Shown: positions 31,543 to 39,586, counted from the first letter of the stretch. The stretch is 64,000 nucleotides of DNA from Bacillus sp. HNG (GCF_003400205.1 NZ_QUQV01000008.1:124001-188000), one strand, 5' to 3'. Notes: generated by a model from the sequence alone, not told the origin. Numbers and translations: made by a program.

Positions 31543-31608
31543 ATTATATCCTCTGGTTATCTTTCAAAAAATCGATTTTTCTTTCACTTTCCTTACACGG
31601 TTGTAAGG
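31543..31608 (-). promoter_or_regulatory. BceR-type box and promoter for the module 2 transporter
   Basis: CCTTACACGGTTGTAAGG (31591-31608) is a perfect 7-bp inverted repeat with 4-nt spacer and fits TNACA-N4-TGTAA exactly. It overlaps the TAA stop of the kinase gene (31593-31595). TATAAT on the minus strand (31543-31548) lies about 50 bp downstream, with only a T-rich -35, consistent with an activator-dependent promoter. Confidence 0.8.
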
Positions 31609-32594
31609 TTTTGGGTCACACTAAAAATGATTCTAAATGTTGAGCCTTCTCCAGCCTTTGAATCGAACTCAATGCGGTGTCCTAGCTGCTCAGCGGCCTC
31701 CCTCGTTAAATACAGTCCCATTCCTGTAGATTCCCTAAATTTCCGACCATTTTCTCCAGTATAAAACGGTTCAAACACACGACGCTTGTCCGTCTCAGGG
31801 ATCCCGACGCCATAGTCCTTTACCTCTAATACCGCTTCTCCATCCCTATTATAAATCGATATAGCGATTTTCTTACTTTTTCCTATTGAATATTTAACTG
31901 CATTATTAATAAGCTGGGAAAACATGAAGAACAACCATTTTTCATCTGTTTCGACCGTAATTCCGTCTTTTTCCTGGGTGAAATTTGGATATACCTCATT
32001 TCTTATATAGAAACGCCTATTTTCTTGATTCACTTCACTTACAAGCTTCGCAAGTTCTACAGGTTTTATATGAAAATCTTGTTCTATAGTCCGTAATCTC
32101 GCCATATAAAGAATTGTATTTAACCCCGTTTTCATCCGGTCTGTTTCCTCACGGATATTTGAGGAATCTGGCTCATCTAGGTTTTGAGCAACTAACTCAA
32201 TCACTGATAACGGCGTTTTCATTTGATGAACCCATTGATCCATAAACTTCAAATGCTGTTCTTGCCTCGACTCTAAACTTTTTATTTGCTCCTGATAATG
32301 CTTATATTGATTCTTTAATAATCGGTCAAGTGCTTCGGAAATAGGCGTTTGTTCTGTTTTTTGCAAAGAATGATCCAAATTCTCCAGCTCGCTGCTAAGC
32401 CGTTTGTAAAAGAGTCGACGACTATAATAATGATAGATTAAATATCCCCCAAGAAAAAAAAGCCCTAAAAAAACCGCATAAAGTGCGGGCAATAAATGAT
32501 GATAGCCATCTAAAAAATAAATTGCCGTTATTATAAAAAATTGAATGATTTGTACAACAATTAGTAGAGCATGCTCTTTTAAAAATAGCTTCAT
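31593..32594 (-). CDS. BceS-type intramembrane-sensing histidine kinase, module 2
   Basis: The 333-residue kinase has two membrane segments near the N-terminus (about 8-28 and 35-54) with almost no extracellular loop, a coiled region, and phospho-acceptor His123 in WVHQMKTPLSV, followed by N box (INNAVKYS), DYGVGIP and GMGLYLT. The ATG overlaps the response-regulator stop by 4 bp. As in module 1, it likely reads the transport activity of its partner ABC transporter rather than a ligand. Confidence 0.92.
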   Translation of the reverse strand: MKLFLKEHALLIVVQIIQFFIITAIYFLDGYHHLLPALYAVFLGLFFLGGYLIYHYYSRRLFYKRLSSELENLDHSLQKTEQTPISEALDRLLKNQYKHYQEQIKSLESRQEQHLKFMDQWVHQMKTPLSVIELVAQNLDEPDSSNIREETDRMKTGLNTILYMARLRTIEQDFHIKPVELAKLVSEVNQENRRFYIRNEVYPNFTQEKDGITVETDEKWLFFMFSQLINNAVKYSIGKSKKIAISIYNRDGEAVLEVKDYGVGIPETDKRRVFEPFYTGENGRKFRESTGMGLYLTREAAEQLGHRIEFDSKAGEGSTFRIIFSVTQNLTTV

Positions 32595-33298
32595 AGATTC
32601 TCAGCCTTTAACCTAAAAATATTTAATCGATACCCTGCCCCTCTAACTGTTTCGACTGCTCCTTTAAGACCAACACCCTCGAATTTTTTACGGACTCGTG
32701 TAATGTTTACATTCAATGTATTTTCATCTACATACATTTGGTCATCCCATAATTTTTCAAGTAAATCCTCGCGTCCAGCTACACGAGGATATCGCTCTAT
32801 TAAGCTTTCTATAAGATCAGCTTCTTTTCTTGAAAGGGAAACTGTTTCATTTTTATAAGTTAACTCTAGCCTCTCGGGAAAAAGCTTTAATCCTTCTATT
32901 TCCAACACACGCTCCTCGGCCTGATTCGCATATTCTCCATAAGCTCGGCGAAGCTGACTGCGAATTTTAGCAATGACAATTTCCGGATGAAACGGTTTTG
33001 TAATAAAATCGTCGCCTCCATTTTCTAATGCCATTACCTGGTCCATTTCACCAACCCGTGCAGAAATGAAAATAACAGGACAAATTGAATGCTTCCGTAT
33101 TTGGCGACACCAAAAATAGCCATCATAGCTTGGTAAATTAATATCTAATAAAACAAGATCCGGTTTATGCTTCTGAAAGTCATCCATCACGTTATCGAAA
33201 TCAGCCACGATGAACGATTCATACCCGTATTTATTTATGTAAAATTGCAGATACTCAGCAATTTTAGGGTCATCCTCAATAATCAAAATCTTTTGCAT
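32591..33298 (-). CDS. BceR-type OmpR-family response regulator, module 2
   Basis: The 235-residue regulator has Glu8-Asp10, phospho-Asp52 in LLDINLPSYDG and Lys near 101 (TKPFHP), then a winged-helix domain from about 130. It is the first gene of the module. A BceR-like box lies 64 bp upstream of its ATG, suggesting autoregulation of the two-component genes in addition to control of the transporter promoter. Confidence 0.93.
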   Translation of the reverse strand: MQKILIIEDDPKIAEYLQFYINKYGYESFIVADFDNVMDDFQKHKPDLVLLDINLPSYDGYFWCRQIRKHSICPVIFISARVGEMDQVMALENGGDDFITKPFHPEIVIAKIRSQLRRAYGEYANQAEERVLEIEGLKLFPERLELTYKNETVSLSRKEADLIESLIERYPRVAGREDLLEKLWDDQMYVDENTLNVNITRVRKKFEGVGLKGAVETVRGAGYRLNIFRLKAENL

Positions 33299-33361
33299 GA
33301 AGCTACTCCTTTCCTTGTGAATGATTCCAAATTATTCATCCTTAACAAGGCAAATAAAACC

Positions 33362-33375
33362 TTACATGAACGTAA
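33362..33375. promoter_or_regulatory. BceR-like box upstream of the module 2 regulator
   Basis: TTACATGAACGTAA fits TNACA-N4-TGTAA with one mismatch and sits in CTTACATGAACGTAAG. AATAAT on the minus strand at 33331-33336 is a possible -10 about 35 bp downstream. Confidence 0.55.
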
Positions 33376-33659
33376 GATAACTGTAAATCTATTCAATATC
33401 TACTTTTATATACAACATCAGTATAATCTATGAAAAAAAGGAGTTCAAAAAATTACCCCCTTTTTCAAGAAACCTGCTTCGTAAGCGTAAGTACATCTTT
33501 TCACAAACTTTATTTCATCTTCACATATATACAATTATAACTTCCATTTTGAACATTATTTGTAAGACAATTTGTATATTAAATCGAGGGTGAAATTTGG
33601 GGTGCATTTTCCATACAAATTTTCATATACTTTCCGCACAATTGGCTTTATACCAATAA

Positions 33660-33700
33660 AAAATGAGTGTCAATTTCATATGCAAATCGGCACCCATTTT
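33660..33700 (-). terminator. Possible terminator downstream of the FMN reductase gene
   Basis: AAAATGAGTGTC (33660-33671) pairs with GGCACCCATTTT (33689-33700) with one mismatch and one wobble; a T run follows on the minus strand. It lies about 140 bp past the reductase stop. Confidence 0.5.
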
Positions 33701-33720
33701 AAATTACTTTTTTAATGTTT

Positions 33721-33765
33721 GCGATAAAAAACGGAACCCGTTAGTGAATGACTCAACTATTTTAG
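33721..33765 (-). repeat. Short dispersed repeat, copy 2
   Basis: Inverted-orientation relative of 27684-27726; core AACGGAACCCGTTAGT with matching flanks on both sides. Confidence 0.6.
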
Positions 33766-33837
33766 ATGTTTTTATAGCAAAAGTGAATGCTTGTTTGGGT
33801 TCTTGGGGATGAGTTCCTCGTCTTTTTTGTGTAGGAC

Positions 33838-34374
33838 TTAATCTTTCATACTTTTTTGCAAAGAGAGCATTTCTTCTGCCAGTTTGTTTATCCGTTTTAG
33901 TAGTCCTTTATTCGAAATTTCGTTGTCGTCATCGAAAGAGTCATTGTGAATAAAAACTTGATGAACAGGTACCGTCCCTTTTAAATACGAAAGGATGGGC
34001 TTTAGATGGTATTCTGAAACAAGGAAATGTTTTTCTGTTCCACCAGTTGTAATGATGCCGGTCACTTTGTTTTTGAAGGAATCGACCGGAAAAAAGTCTA
34101 AGAGATTTTTTAAGACACCTGAAATGGATGCCTGATATATCGGTGATCCGAAGACAAGCATGTCCGCTTCTAACATTTTATTGACCACTTTAATGGTATC
34201 GTCATTGTAAAAGCTTAGTGGGCTTCCATTTACGAATTCCATTTCGAAATCCTTTAGGTCAAGTAATTCTATTTGAACGGAGAAGTCTTGTGATTTAATT
34301 GCCGCTAATACTTCATAGACAGCTTTGGATGTTTTGGCACCAATTAGTGAACCCGATATTCCAACAACTTTCAT
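33838..34374 (-). CDS. NADPH-dependent FMN reductase (SsuE-like)
   Basis: The 178-residue flavodoxin-like protein has GISGSLIGAKTS at residues 5-16 and FGSPIYQASISGVLKNLLDF near 75-95, the FMN-contact motifs of the NADPH-dependent FMN reductase family. Its role could be to deliver reduced flavin to a monooxygenase or to reduce quinones; no partner gene is adjacent. AGGAGG lies 8 nt before the ATG. It appears monocistronic. It is not closely similar to the reductase at 26118-26690. Confidence 0.9.
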   Translation of the reverse strand: MKVVGISGSLIGAKTSKAVYEVLAAIKSQDFSVQIELLDLKDFEMEFVNGSPLSFYNDDTIKVVNKMLEADMLVFGSPIYQASISGVLKNLLDFFPVDSFKNKVTGIITTGGTEKHFLVSEYHLKPILSYLKGTVPVHQVFIHNDSFDDDNEISNKGLLKRINKLAEEMLSLQKSMKD

Positions 34375-34484
34375 TACGCTAACCTCCTAAGATACGTTAT
34401 CCAAATATAGCGTTTGCTCCTATTTGTTTATTTATGTGAGATTTGGTTCGCTCCGAAACATTTCGATTTAGAATACGAAAAAAA

Positions 34485-34509
34485 AACGAGGGAAAAGAAA
34501 CCCCTCGTT
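34485..34509 (-). terminator. Terminator of the first ECF sigma operon
   Basis: AACGAGGG (34485-34492) pairs with CCCTCGTT (34502-34509); on the minus strand a run of T follows. It lies 7 bp after the last gene of the operon. Confidence 0.9.
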
Positions 34510-34515
34510 ACTTTT

Positions 34516-34746
34516 TTACAATAGGAATAGCACAAATGTTAAAGGTAAAATCAGTACAGGCAACCATGAAATCGACAGAAATGCGTTCTTTTTATATCCG
34601 ACTTCTGGGAACGGAATCGAAACCGGATTAAAAAACCAGTTCGCTATACGGTTAAGTCGTGATTTTTTCATCGGGAAGTCAGGTACTTCAACAGTGAATT
34701 GATCGAGCTTTTCTTTTAATTCTTTTTCAAATTGGTCGTGATTCAA
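34516..34746 (-). CDS. Small membrane protein, likely anti-sigma partner
   Basis: The 76-residue protein has a charged N-terminal half (MNHDQFEKELKEKLDQF), a positively charged middle and a C-terminal membrane segment (about 57-75). The start overlaps the sigma-factor stop by 4 bp. Its layout resembles YxlC, the small membrane anti-sigma partner encoded after sigY in B. subtilis, but I cannot confirm homology. Function as an anti-sigma factor is inferred from size, topology and coupling. Confidence 0.65.
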   Translation of the reverse strand: MNHDQFEKELKEKLDQFTVEVPDFPMKKSRLNRIANWFFNPVSIPFPEVGYKKNAFLSISWLPVLILPLTFVLFLL

Positions 34747-35270
34747 TCCTCATTCACCTCTAATTCTTCTTTTAGTTTTTTCAACGCACGATGCAGCTTG
34801 GATTTTACCGTTCCGACTGGTATGTGTAGAATCATGGAGATTTCTTTTTGTGTAAGATCATGGTAGTAGGTCAGCAACACAATCGCCCGTAAATCTTCAG
34901 GAAGTGAGTGAATGGCAGATTGCACGGATATTTTTTCGTCGGGGTTTTCATGATGTGGATGTCGGTCCGCTAGAATCGGTAATAAAGTACGAAATAAGTT
35001 TTGTCGCCTCAGCCTCGTCATCATCGTATTATAAGCAATCTGATAGAGATAAGTTTTAAATTTTCCTTTTTCCTGATCAAATTGATGAAAGTTGCGTTGT
35101 AGTTTTTCAAATGTGTCTTGAACAAGGTCAATGCTGAGCTGCTCGTTGTTCGTATACCGAAAAATAAACTGATACAAAGGGGCTTTATAGACATTGTAAA
35201 TAACCTCGAGTGCTTCCTTATCCCCTTTTTGAAATTTCAGGATTGCTTCCTCCGCCCTACTGTAACTCAT
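34743..35270 (-). CDS. ECF-family RNA polymerase sigma factor
   Basis: The 175-residue protein has sigma region 2 (YQFIFRYTNNEQLSIDLVQDTF) and region 4 (AIVLLTYYHDLTQKEISMIL, then VGTVKSKLHRALKKL). It starts inside the end of the upstream membrane-protein gene (14-bp overlap) and is followed by the coupled small membrane protein. An ECF-like promoter precedes the operon, so it is probably self-activating and controlled by its membrane partners. It may be a SigY-type factor, but group assignment is uncertain. Confidence 0.92.
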   Translation of the reverse strand: MSYSRAEEAILKFQKGDKEALEVIYNVYKAPLYQFIFRYTNNEQLSIDLVQDTFEKLQRNFHQFDQEKGKFKTYLYQIAYNTMMTRLRRQNLFRTLLPILADRHPHHENPDEKISVQSAIHSLPEDLRAIVLLTYYHDLTQKEISMILHIPVGTVKSKLHRALKKLKEELEVNED

Positions 35271-35634
35271 CAGACCACCGCTCTTTTATTCCTTTATATA
35301 CATAAGCAAGCTTCGTAATAAACCATAAAAATGTAATCAAGCTAAAAACAAAAGTTTGATGAATGAAAAACTGGATGATTGGACTGTTGATGTTGTCCCC
35401 CCGTAAAAGGAAAACCAAAAGCCCCGTGATACATAAAAAGGTATACACAGCCGCTATTGTAATAATCGTATCCCATCTTGACCAATAAAAATAGATGTTT
35501 GATTTCGTAAAGTCAATTTTCCCGTTATGATCACGGACAACCTTCTTATTCATTGAACCAATCACCATCGCAAAAATCGTTCCAAGAATTGCAACAACAA
35601 TAGAACTCACAACCATCCCCGTGATTGTCGTCAT
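35257..35634 (-). CDS. Small membrane protein, first gene of ECF sigma operon
   Basis: The frame extends to 35796, but the ATG at 35634 (MTTITGMVVSSIV) has GGGAG 10 nt upstream and starts a 125-residue protein with three predicted membrane segments (about 5-24, 58-78, 90-112). I do not recognise the family. The gene overlaps the sigma-factor gene by 14 bp and could take part in controlling it. Promoter elements for an ECF sigma lie 33-61 bp upstream. Confidence 0.75.
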   Translation of the reverse strand: MTTITGMVVSSIVVAILGTIFAMVIGSMNKKVVRDHNGKIDFTKSNIYFYWSRWDTIITIAAVYTFLCITGLLVFLLRGDNINSPIIQFFIHQTFVFSLITFLWFITKLAYVYKGIKERWSDELQ

Positions 35635-35666
35635 CTTTAACACTCCCTCATTTTTGTTCTTACTTC

Positions 35667-35695
35667 TTATACTAATGAGGGGAGGGAAAGGTTCA
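35667..35695 (-). promoter_or_regulatory. Candidate autoregulated ECF promoter
   Basis: On the minus strand TGAACC (35690-35695) and GTATAA (35667-35672) are separated by 17 bp, resembling ECF promoters with a GAAC -35. It lies upstream of the three-gene sigma operon. Confidence 0.5.
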
Positions 35696-35783
35696 TTTTT
35701 TATTTTGAATTTTGGACTCCTAAATTGTGTACAACTTATAGAGATTATTTTATATGTACGTTGTGCTCTAATACCAGAAAAAA

Positions 35784-35811
35784 GAGTGCTACTCATTGGA
35801 AAGTAGCACTC
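35784..35811 (-). terminator. Terminator of the Gly/Tyr/His-rich gene
   Basis: GAGTGCTACT (35784-35793) pairs perfectly with AGTAGCACTC (35802-35811) and is followed on the minus strand by TTTTTTCT. Confidence 0.9.
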
Positions 35812-35831
35812 TCAATACTAGACGTTATTAA

Positions 35832-36056
35832 TTATCTGCCAAACCCTGGATAGAATCCGCCGTGGCCGTGGTGATAGCCATGTCCTGGATAGTATCCTCC
35901 GTGACCATGGTGGTAACCATAGCCTGGATAGAATCCGCCATGACCATGGTGAAAGCCATAGCCTGGGTAAAATCCGCCATGACCATAGCCATAACCTGGG
36001 TAAAAACCACCTTGACCATAGCCATAACCTGGCATTCCAAACATTTGTCTGTCCAT
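35832..36056 (-). CDS. Gly/Tyr/His-rich repeat protein, likely spore coat
   Basis: The ATG at 36056 is used since the TTG at 36074 lies in the GGAGGAG ribosome site. The 74-residue product is almost entirely repeats of the form HHGHGGFYPGYGY (about 12-13 residues, four to five copies), with Gly, Tyr and His dominating. Such low-complexity Tyr-rich proteins are typical of Bacillus coat layers, where tyrosines may be cross-linked, and the His pairs could bind metal. The perfect sigma-K-type promoter upstream supports late mother-cell expression. I do not know a precise homologue. Another frame across the same DNA (Met/Ala-rich) is an artefact. Confidence 0.8.
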   Translation of the reverse strand: MDRQMFGMPGYGYGQGGFYPGYGYGHGGFYPGYGFHHGHGGFYPGYGYHHGHGGYYPGHGYHHGHGGFYPGFGR

Positions 36057-36087
36057 ATGATCTCTCCTCCTCAAATAGGCTGCACCA

Positions 36088-36116
36088 TAGTGTATGTGTC
36101 CCTATTCAAGGTGGTG
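36088..36116 (-). promoter_or_regulatory. Sigma-K-type promoter of the coat-like gene
   Basis: On the minus strand CACC (36113-36116), 16 bp, then CATACACTA (36088-36096) match mACm-N16-CATANNNTA exactly, about 30 bp before the ATG. Confidence 0.8.
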
Positions 36117-36200
36117 CCAATCCAAATGGTTTCCAATAAGTTGAGAAGTGGAATCACTGTCCCACTAAAAACAGTTCATTTTATCTTTCCCGCAATTTGT

Positions 36201-37658
36201 TTATTGTGGGTCTTGTCTTTTCCAAGGTTCTTCAATGCTTTCTAACCAATGAACCCACGCGCTAAAGCTACCATCAAATTGAAAATAGATTTGTTGTATT
36301 TCTGGGAATTTCTCAAAAGTTGCTGCATTCAGTGCGCTAAAAAAGGCTTGCGCTTCAGCACTTGCCGGACTACCCGCCAAGAAATCCTTAAAATCGATCA
36401 CAACAGTCCCATGTTCATCGATCGCTACTCCATTCAATGATTCTTCATTCCCGTATTGGATATCGCCACTTTTTAATAGCCTGTTCATTTCCTCTTCTAG
36501 TTCCGGAAAAGGCTTTCCAAATGTTCGATAATCAAAGCCAATATTGACTTTTTCTACCTGCTCCTCGATAAAGCTCTCATACCTTTTTCCCAAGGTTAAT
36601 TCATATAAAACTACATGCTCGTTTTCAGGAATAAGAAGGTAGATTTTATTTCGATCTGTTTTAATATAATTCTCCATTCGTTGAGGTTTATTGATAAAGG
36701 TTTCCTCTGGAATACGTACACCTCCGAGCGTAGCACCCTGCTTATCAAGCCCAAATACATGTGTCTCTGAAGTAGGAGTATTTACAGATGGAGTAACGGT
36801 CTGCATGTAAATAATTTGTTCATCCGTCACCTCTTGTAAAGCCACATTGCCAAGCCCTAAATCTGAGAACAACGAAAGCTCAGTTTGCTTTCCATCATCA
36901 TTGAGTACTAATTTACGTTCCTTACGATTCACTACCTTAAAATGAAAAGGCATATTCTCTTCTTCTATGAAACTCATTGCTTTTAAGCTCGCAAATTTCT
37001 CTTGATTTTGACTGACCACAATTTCATTATTTTTAAATTCATATAAGGAGTCTGGGAAAAATAAGTCAAGTTGTGTTAAATCATAAATATGTGTTAGTTC
37101 GCCGTTCACTTTGTATTGATACACAAGCTCTTCTCCCGAGTTTAAAATGTAAATATCTCCATCTTTCGTGACCAATATATCTTCAAGAACACCGACCATA
37201 TTTTGCTTTTTTTGGATAGGAAATGATGTTGTTTTTCCATCTCGATCTCTAATCACTACTTGATACTTCGCTTCATCTAAAAGATATAGGGTTCCATTCT
37301 CCATATCAAAACTACTAACCGGGTTCATACCTTGAGCAATATCAGACCCGATTTCTCCATCTCCATTTCCATATTCGATCGTATCCACCAATTGAATGTG
37401 GGAGGTTTCCTCAATCTCAAATGCTTTGGTTTTTTCTTTTTCAAACAGTGTAGATAAAATGAGTAATGGCAGAATCAGAATGACAGCTGTAGCTGCGAAC
37501 AAGGGAAATACCCGGACTCTTGGGTTTTTCTTTGTTTCTTCCACCATGATTCGATCATGTAATTCCTTCACAAAATCTTGACTTGGTACTAGGTCTGGCC
37601 TATCTTTAATTGGATGAAGTAGCTGTTTAGCCTCTTGAGTTAGATTTTCGTTTTTCAT
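36201..37658 (-). CDS. Membrane anti-sigma-like protein with C-terminal GerMN-like domain
   Basis: The 485-residue protein (ATG at 37658; an ATG at 37664 sits too close to GGAGTGA) has a cytoplasmic N-terminus of about 50 residues, one membrane segment (about 52-70) and a long extracellular part. The extracellular part looks like a beta-propeller (6-bladed-type repeats, for example DGDIYILN, NKIYLLIPE) and ends in a GerMN-like domain (GVAIDEHGTVVIDFKDFLAG to the end). The gene overlaps the ECF sigma stop by 32 bp, the arrangement of anti-sigma factors. No recognised zinc-binding HXXXCXXC motif is present in the N-terminus. The sensing role of the propeller is inferred. Confidence 0.75.
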   Translation of the reverse strand: MKNENLTQEAKQLLHPIKDRPDLVPSQDFVKELHDRIMVEETKKNPRVRVFPLFAATAVILILPLLILSTLFEKEKTKAFEIEETSHIQLVDTIEYGNGDGEIGSDIAQGMNPVSSFDMENGTLYLLDEAKYQVVIRDRDGKTTSFPIQKKQNMVGVLEDILVTKDGDIYILNSGEELVYQYKVNGELTHIYDLTQLDLFFPDSLYEFKNNEIVVSQNQEKFASLKAMSFIEEENMPFHFKVVNRKERKLVLNDDGKQTELSLFSDLGLGNVALQEVTDEQIIYMQTVTPSVNTPTSETHVFGLDKQGATLGGVRIPEETFINKPQRMENYIKTDRNKIYLLIPENEHVVLYELTLGKRYESFIEEQVEKVNIGFDYRTFGKPFPELEEEMNRLLKSGDIQYGNEESLNGVAIDEHGTVVIDFKDFLAGSPASAEAQAFFSALNAATFEKFPEIQQIYFQFDGSFSAWVHWLESIEEPWKRQDPQ

Positions 37659-38175
37659 CTTCATTCACTCCTTCCAATACCTGTAGTTCCTTTTTCAAAA
37701 TCTTCACCGCACGAAAAAAATCAACCCGGACCTTTAATTCGGTACACTCCAATACTTCAGCTGTCTCCTTGATTGTCATTTCCTGAATTCCCCTTAAAAT
37801 GAGTAAACTTCGATAATGAGGCTTTATTCGAAGTAGGGCACTTTGAATTTCCTGCCATAGCTCTTTGATCAGAAGATGGTCATCCAATGTATCCTTTTTG
37901 TCTTGGTGTGTCATTTTTTCTAGTAAGTCGGGTAATGCTGACTTCAGCTTCTTTTTTCGCAAATGATCGATTGCCGTGTGCCGAGCGATTGCTAGCAACC
38001 AATACTTGGCACGAGCATGATCCCTCAGCATGTGACGATTTCGTATTGCTTTTATAAACGTTTCCTGTGTAATGTCTTCTGCATCCTGTTTGTTACTGGA
38101 AAAATACAACGAAAAACGATAAATATCTAAATGAAATTCTCTATATAAGCTTTCTATATCTAACCCGCTACTCAT
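37627..38175 (-). CDS. ECF-family RNA polymerase sigma factor
   Basis: The 182-residue protein has region 2 (DIYRFSLYFSSNKQDAEDIT with QETFIKA following, RAKYWLLAIARHTAIDHLR) and region 4 (HYRSLLILRGIQEMTIKETA). It is coupled to the downstream membrane protein. The upstream DNA holds a textbook TGAAAC-N16-CGAC promoter, so it is expected to activate its own operon once released. It differs from the ECF factor at 34743-35270. A Lys/Arg-rich C-terminal tail lies over the start of the partner gene. Confidence 0.93.
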   Translation of the reverse strand: MSSGLDIESLYREFHLDIYRFSLYFSSNKQDAEDITQETFIKAIRNRHMLRDHARAKYWLLAIARHTAIDHLRKKKLKSALPDLLEKMTHQDKKDTLDDHLLIKELWQEIQSALLRIKPHYRSLLILRGIQEMTIKETAEVLECTELKVRVDFFRAVKILKKELQVLEGVNEDEKRKSNSRG

Positions 38176-38198
38176 TTACATCCCCCTTTCACTAACAA

Positions 38199-38224
38199 GT
38201 CGGGTATCAATGCAATTTGTTTCA
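38199..38224 (-). promoter_or_regulatory. ECF sigma promoter (autoregulatory)
   Basis: On the minus strand TGAAAC (38219-38224), a 16-bp spacer and CGAC (38199-38202) match the sigma-W/M/X-type consensus; the sigma ATG starts about 24 bp downstream. Confidence 0.75.
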
Positions 38225-38318
38225 AATCCATGTAGTGTAATTCTTCATTTTTTTATGATAATCCTTCTTAACCATTTGGACAGGGGGTTGATTCGTTTAT
38301 TGTTTATATAAATAACAA

Positions 38319-38346
38319 AAGAGAAACAGCATATGCCGTTTCTCTT
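38319..38346 (-). terminator. Terminator of minJ
   Basis: AAGAGAAAC pairs with GTTTCTCTT around a GCATATGC palindromic loop; TTTTGTTATTT follows on the minus strand. Confidence 0.85.
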
Positions 38347-38380
38347 AATAGTCATTTTTGTAAATTATGAAAAAATGCGG

Positions 38381-39586
38381 CTACACCGCATTATGCTTCC
38401 ATCTTTTGCCTTCGTTCACAAAAAGGATGCCGAGTTCGTGGTGTTCTCCTTCGTATAGGGCGCGTTGCACGTAACGGACCTCACCGTTGATGTCGAGTAC
38501 ATCAAGTTTACATAAGGCACGATTTTTTTGGAGTGCCGAGTAAAACTCTTGAACGGTTTTTACATGTATGCCATTGACTTTTGAAATCGTCTCACCGATT
38601 TTGATTTGCATTTTTTCAGCTGGTGATTGTGGAATAATCCCGAGAACGAGCAGACCTTGGTTTCGTTGTGAAAAAATCGATGGTTTCGATTCGTCCATAA
38701 AATAATGCTTCAGGTAGATGAGTTCACGTCCGGCTAATGCAAAACATGCCGCGATGATTGCTGCAACTGGAAGCCAGATACTCGCAACCGCTAAACCAGT
38801 AACGAAGATGCTTAATAGGATGACGCGTTTTCCAACGACCGGAATACTTTGGGTTGGAAGCATGCTTTTTACCTTATGATAAAAACCAATTCCGAAGGGT
38901 ATTAAAATCAATGAGTACGCTTGTCCGGACACGGTGAATACCGGCCACCATTCATAATGTGTGGTGAGAGCTTCCCCTGGCATCAATAAAAATACTGGTG
39001 CGAGCCATAGCCTTTGTGAAATGTGCGCGCCGACTGGAAGCCCTCGTTTGCTTTTTAAAAGGTCTGGTGACGTACCGATATGACCTTTTTTCAGAATCAG
39101 TATTCCCTCTGCTAGTAAAAGGGAACCTAGTAAAATTGCAATCGATGCGAGGCTTGTGTTGCCCATGTCGTCTAACAATCTCGTAATAAATTTATTTTCG
39201 ACTGAAAGATTTGAAAGCAAAATAATTCCGAAAAACGATACTCCTAAAATATATGCTGGAGAAAGTAAACGTGTTTTGATCGGCAAACTTAGTAATAATG
39301 TGACGATTGCGATTAACACGATACTACCGAATGGAATCACAACCCCAGCAGCGATGGTTAGGACCGAAATGAGCAGTCCCGCAAGCCAGCCACCTGGAAG
39401 GAGTGATCTTAGGTCGTAGAATCCGTCTTCTACTCTTATATGAAATGCGCGGCGCTCACGTTTAACGCGGAAATAGCCTAGGAGCACGCAATATCCTGCT
39501 AAATAGTAAAACAATGGGTGCAGAAAGAATCGTCCAATTCCTTTTGCAAATTCAAGTAACCATGCCTCAATCAATCTTTTCACCAC
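38381..39586 (-). CDS. minJ: MinJ-like PDZ membrane protein (division-site selection)
   Basis: The 401-residue protein has about eight membrane segments and a C-terminal PDZ domain (about 300-380, GLLVLGIIPQSPAEKMQIKI). Size, topology and position next to ctpB match B. subtilis MinJ, which bridges DivIVA and MinD at poles and septa. It is the last gene of the conserved yvjA-cccB-ftsEX-ctpB-minJ block and ends at a strong terminator. Between it and ctpB lie 416 bp with two repeat elements, unlike the tight spacing usual in this block. Confidence 0.85.
   Translation of the reverse strand: MVKRLIEAWLLEFAKGIGRFFLHPLFYYLAGYCVLLGYFRVKRERRAFHIRVEDGFYDLRSLLPGGWLAGLLISVLTIAAGVVIPFGSIVLIAIVTLLLSLPIKTRLLSPAYILGVSFFGIILLSNLSVENKFITRLLDDMGNTSLASIAILLGSLLLAEGILILKKGHIGTSPDLLKSKRGLPVGAHISQRLWLAPVFLLMPGEALTTHYEWWPVFTVSGQAYSLILIPFGIGFYHKVKSMLPTQSIPVVGKRVILLSIFVTGLAVASIWLPVAAIIAACFALAGRELIYLKHYFMDESKPSIFSQRNQGLLVLGIIPQSPAEKMQIKIGETISKVNGIHVKTVQEFYSALQKNRALCKLDVLDINGEVRYVQRALYEGEHHELGILFVNEGKRWKHNAV

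Larger units (their letters stand above)
33376..33837. other. Gene-free AT-rich stretch
   Basis: No gene seen. It holds a hairpin at 33660-33700 and a short dispersed repeat at 33721-33765; the rest is AT-rich without recognisable features. Confidence 0.5.

Noticed and set aside
35828-36040. Met/Ala-rich frame overlapping the Gly/Tyr/His gene
   Set aside because: It is another frame of the same repeats, without a ribosome site; the 35832-36056 frame has one plus a sigma-K-type promoter.
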